A stretch of 64,000 bases of DNA from Dyadobacter sp. NIV53 (GTDB taxonomy: Bacteria > Bacteroidota > Bacteroidia > Cytophagales > Spirosomataceae). The position numbers and the translations under genes were made by a program. Shown in pieces: positions 63,611 through 64,000 of this stretch (positions are counted from its first letter, which is position 1; every line of letters begins with the position of its first letter). The notes beneath the pieces are model-generated. The model searched no databases. It was not told the origin of the DNA and saw only the letters and a program-made list of their open reading frames with translations. Location: NCBI RefSeq assembly GCF_019711195.1, contig NZ_CP081299.1:2232001-2296000 (forward strand), read 5' to 3'.

Positions 63611-64000
63611 TTACAATGTTTTACATTTTATCAGGATATACTCTATTTTGTCAATTTTGGAAAAAGCTGCTATTTGGGAATACTTTTCGTAATTATCCCA
63701 ACGCTTTACTTCATCAGTATCCAGAACAGGTTTTATATTATTTTTCAAATCCAGCAAACCCAGTATTACGCGATCCTCAAAATCAAAGTCAGATAGATTG
63801 TTGATCATGATCCTGTCAGCTATTTCATTGATAAAAATGATCTCGATCTTTCCTTCTTTATAAACCATTTTGGGGCATTTTTCACAACCGGCCTTATCAT
63901 CTTTATAGTAACTGTCCAGCTTACCTTTACCCAAAACTGCTTCAACTTCCTGCTCATTTCTCATGGCAACTTTTCCCAGATCCATTTCTACGGTTACCGG
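63611..64000 (-). CDS. Hypothetical protein, 5' end outside window
   Basis: The frame is open to the window edge; the ATG at 63985 is probably internal, since the codons before it (PVTVE) read on smoothly. Visible are 'EVEAVLGKGKLDSYYKDDKAGCEKCPKMVYKEG' in parts (a Cys-x2-Cys pair that might bind metal or a disulfide partner) and 'KIEIIFINEIADRIMIN'. It resembles Bacteroidota hypothetical proteins of unknown role. Stop TAA at 63611-63613. Confidence 0.6.
   Translation of the reverse strand, partial: PVTVEMDLGKVAMRNEQEVEAVLGKGKLDSYYKDDKAGCEKCPKMVYKEGKIEIIFINEIADRIMINNLSDFDFEDRVILGLLDLKNNIKPVLDTDEVKRWDNYEKYSQIAAFSKIDKIEYILIKCKTL

Overview
The window looks like a chromosomal stretch of an AT-rich Bacteroidota bacterium of the Cytophagales, most like Dyadobacter or a close relative. 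The reasons are type IX secretion C-terminal sorting domains (YPNP motifs), a SusC-like TonB receptor with a carboxypeptidase-regulatory-like N-terminus, Rcp1-type single-domain response regulators, DUF5686-like outer-membrane proteins, TAnnTTTG promoter elements and few Shine-Dalgarno sites. Species assignment is inference.

Layout. 1-1848: a truncated FG-GAP propeller protein and a small unknown gene. 2028-10447: a phosphorelay cluster with a histidine kinase carrying an ethylene-receptor-like membrane sensor, a 1555-residue REC/8xPAS/GAF kinase and three output-less receivers. 10498-12302: a TlpA-like thioredoxin, a rhodanese and an NAD(P)-binding reductase. 12415-16048: a type IX cargo gene broken by two homopolymer frameshifts. 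16411-21184: an RNA-repair locus made of a WYL regulator, the RNA ligase RtcB, a Ro60/TROVE protein (frame-broken) and, directly behind it, three tandem Y-RNA-like noncoding RNAs, one of which contains a circularly permuted tRNA body. Two matching dyads in front of rtcB and ro60 are probable WYL operators. 21220-27157: a lipoprotein, a Fic enzyme behind two palindromes, and a TonB receptor/beta-propeller phytase pair. 27924-37305: two giant type IX cargo proteins, one with eight exact-length 285-bp repeats. 37756-44404: TerC, an MscS-type channel, a coiled-coil protein and a divergent AraC/NmrA pair. 44464-45700: an IS3-family element. 46016-49384: HigBA, small membrane proteins, an amidase and a membrane protein. 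49490-55265: a possible polysaccharide-lyase-like protein, a class V aminotransferase, a frame-broken 'asparagine synthetase B'-type protein and a MarR-GNAT fusion. 55402-60457: membrane and hypothetical genes, then an AraC regulator divergent from hxlB-hxlA (ribulose monophosphate formaldehyde fixation), a reductase and a PhnA-like protein. 60572-64000: a frame-broken DUF5686-like gene and a gene running off the edge.

The most interesting part is 16411-21184. Ligase, RNA chaperone, regulator, paired operators and a three-member tRNA-mimic array form one coherent RNA-damage module. I derived the three-RNA alignment by hand: an invariant TGYCGTA-N7-GTTACTTC core, paired outer and inner stems of different sequence, and a T-arm in each copy. 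The second notable item is the kinase at 2028, where all six ethylene/copper-site residues of plant ETR1 recur at identical spacing.

Five genes (12415, 19182, 52890, 60572 and possibly the IS transposase) are interrupted by single-base shifts at or near homopolymer runs. Sequencing error is the simplest explanation, so their 'pseudogene' status should not be taken at face value.
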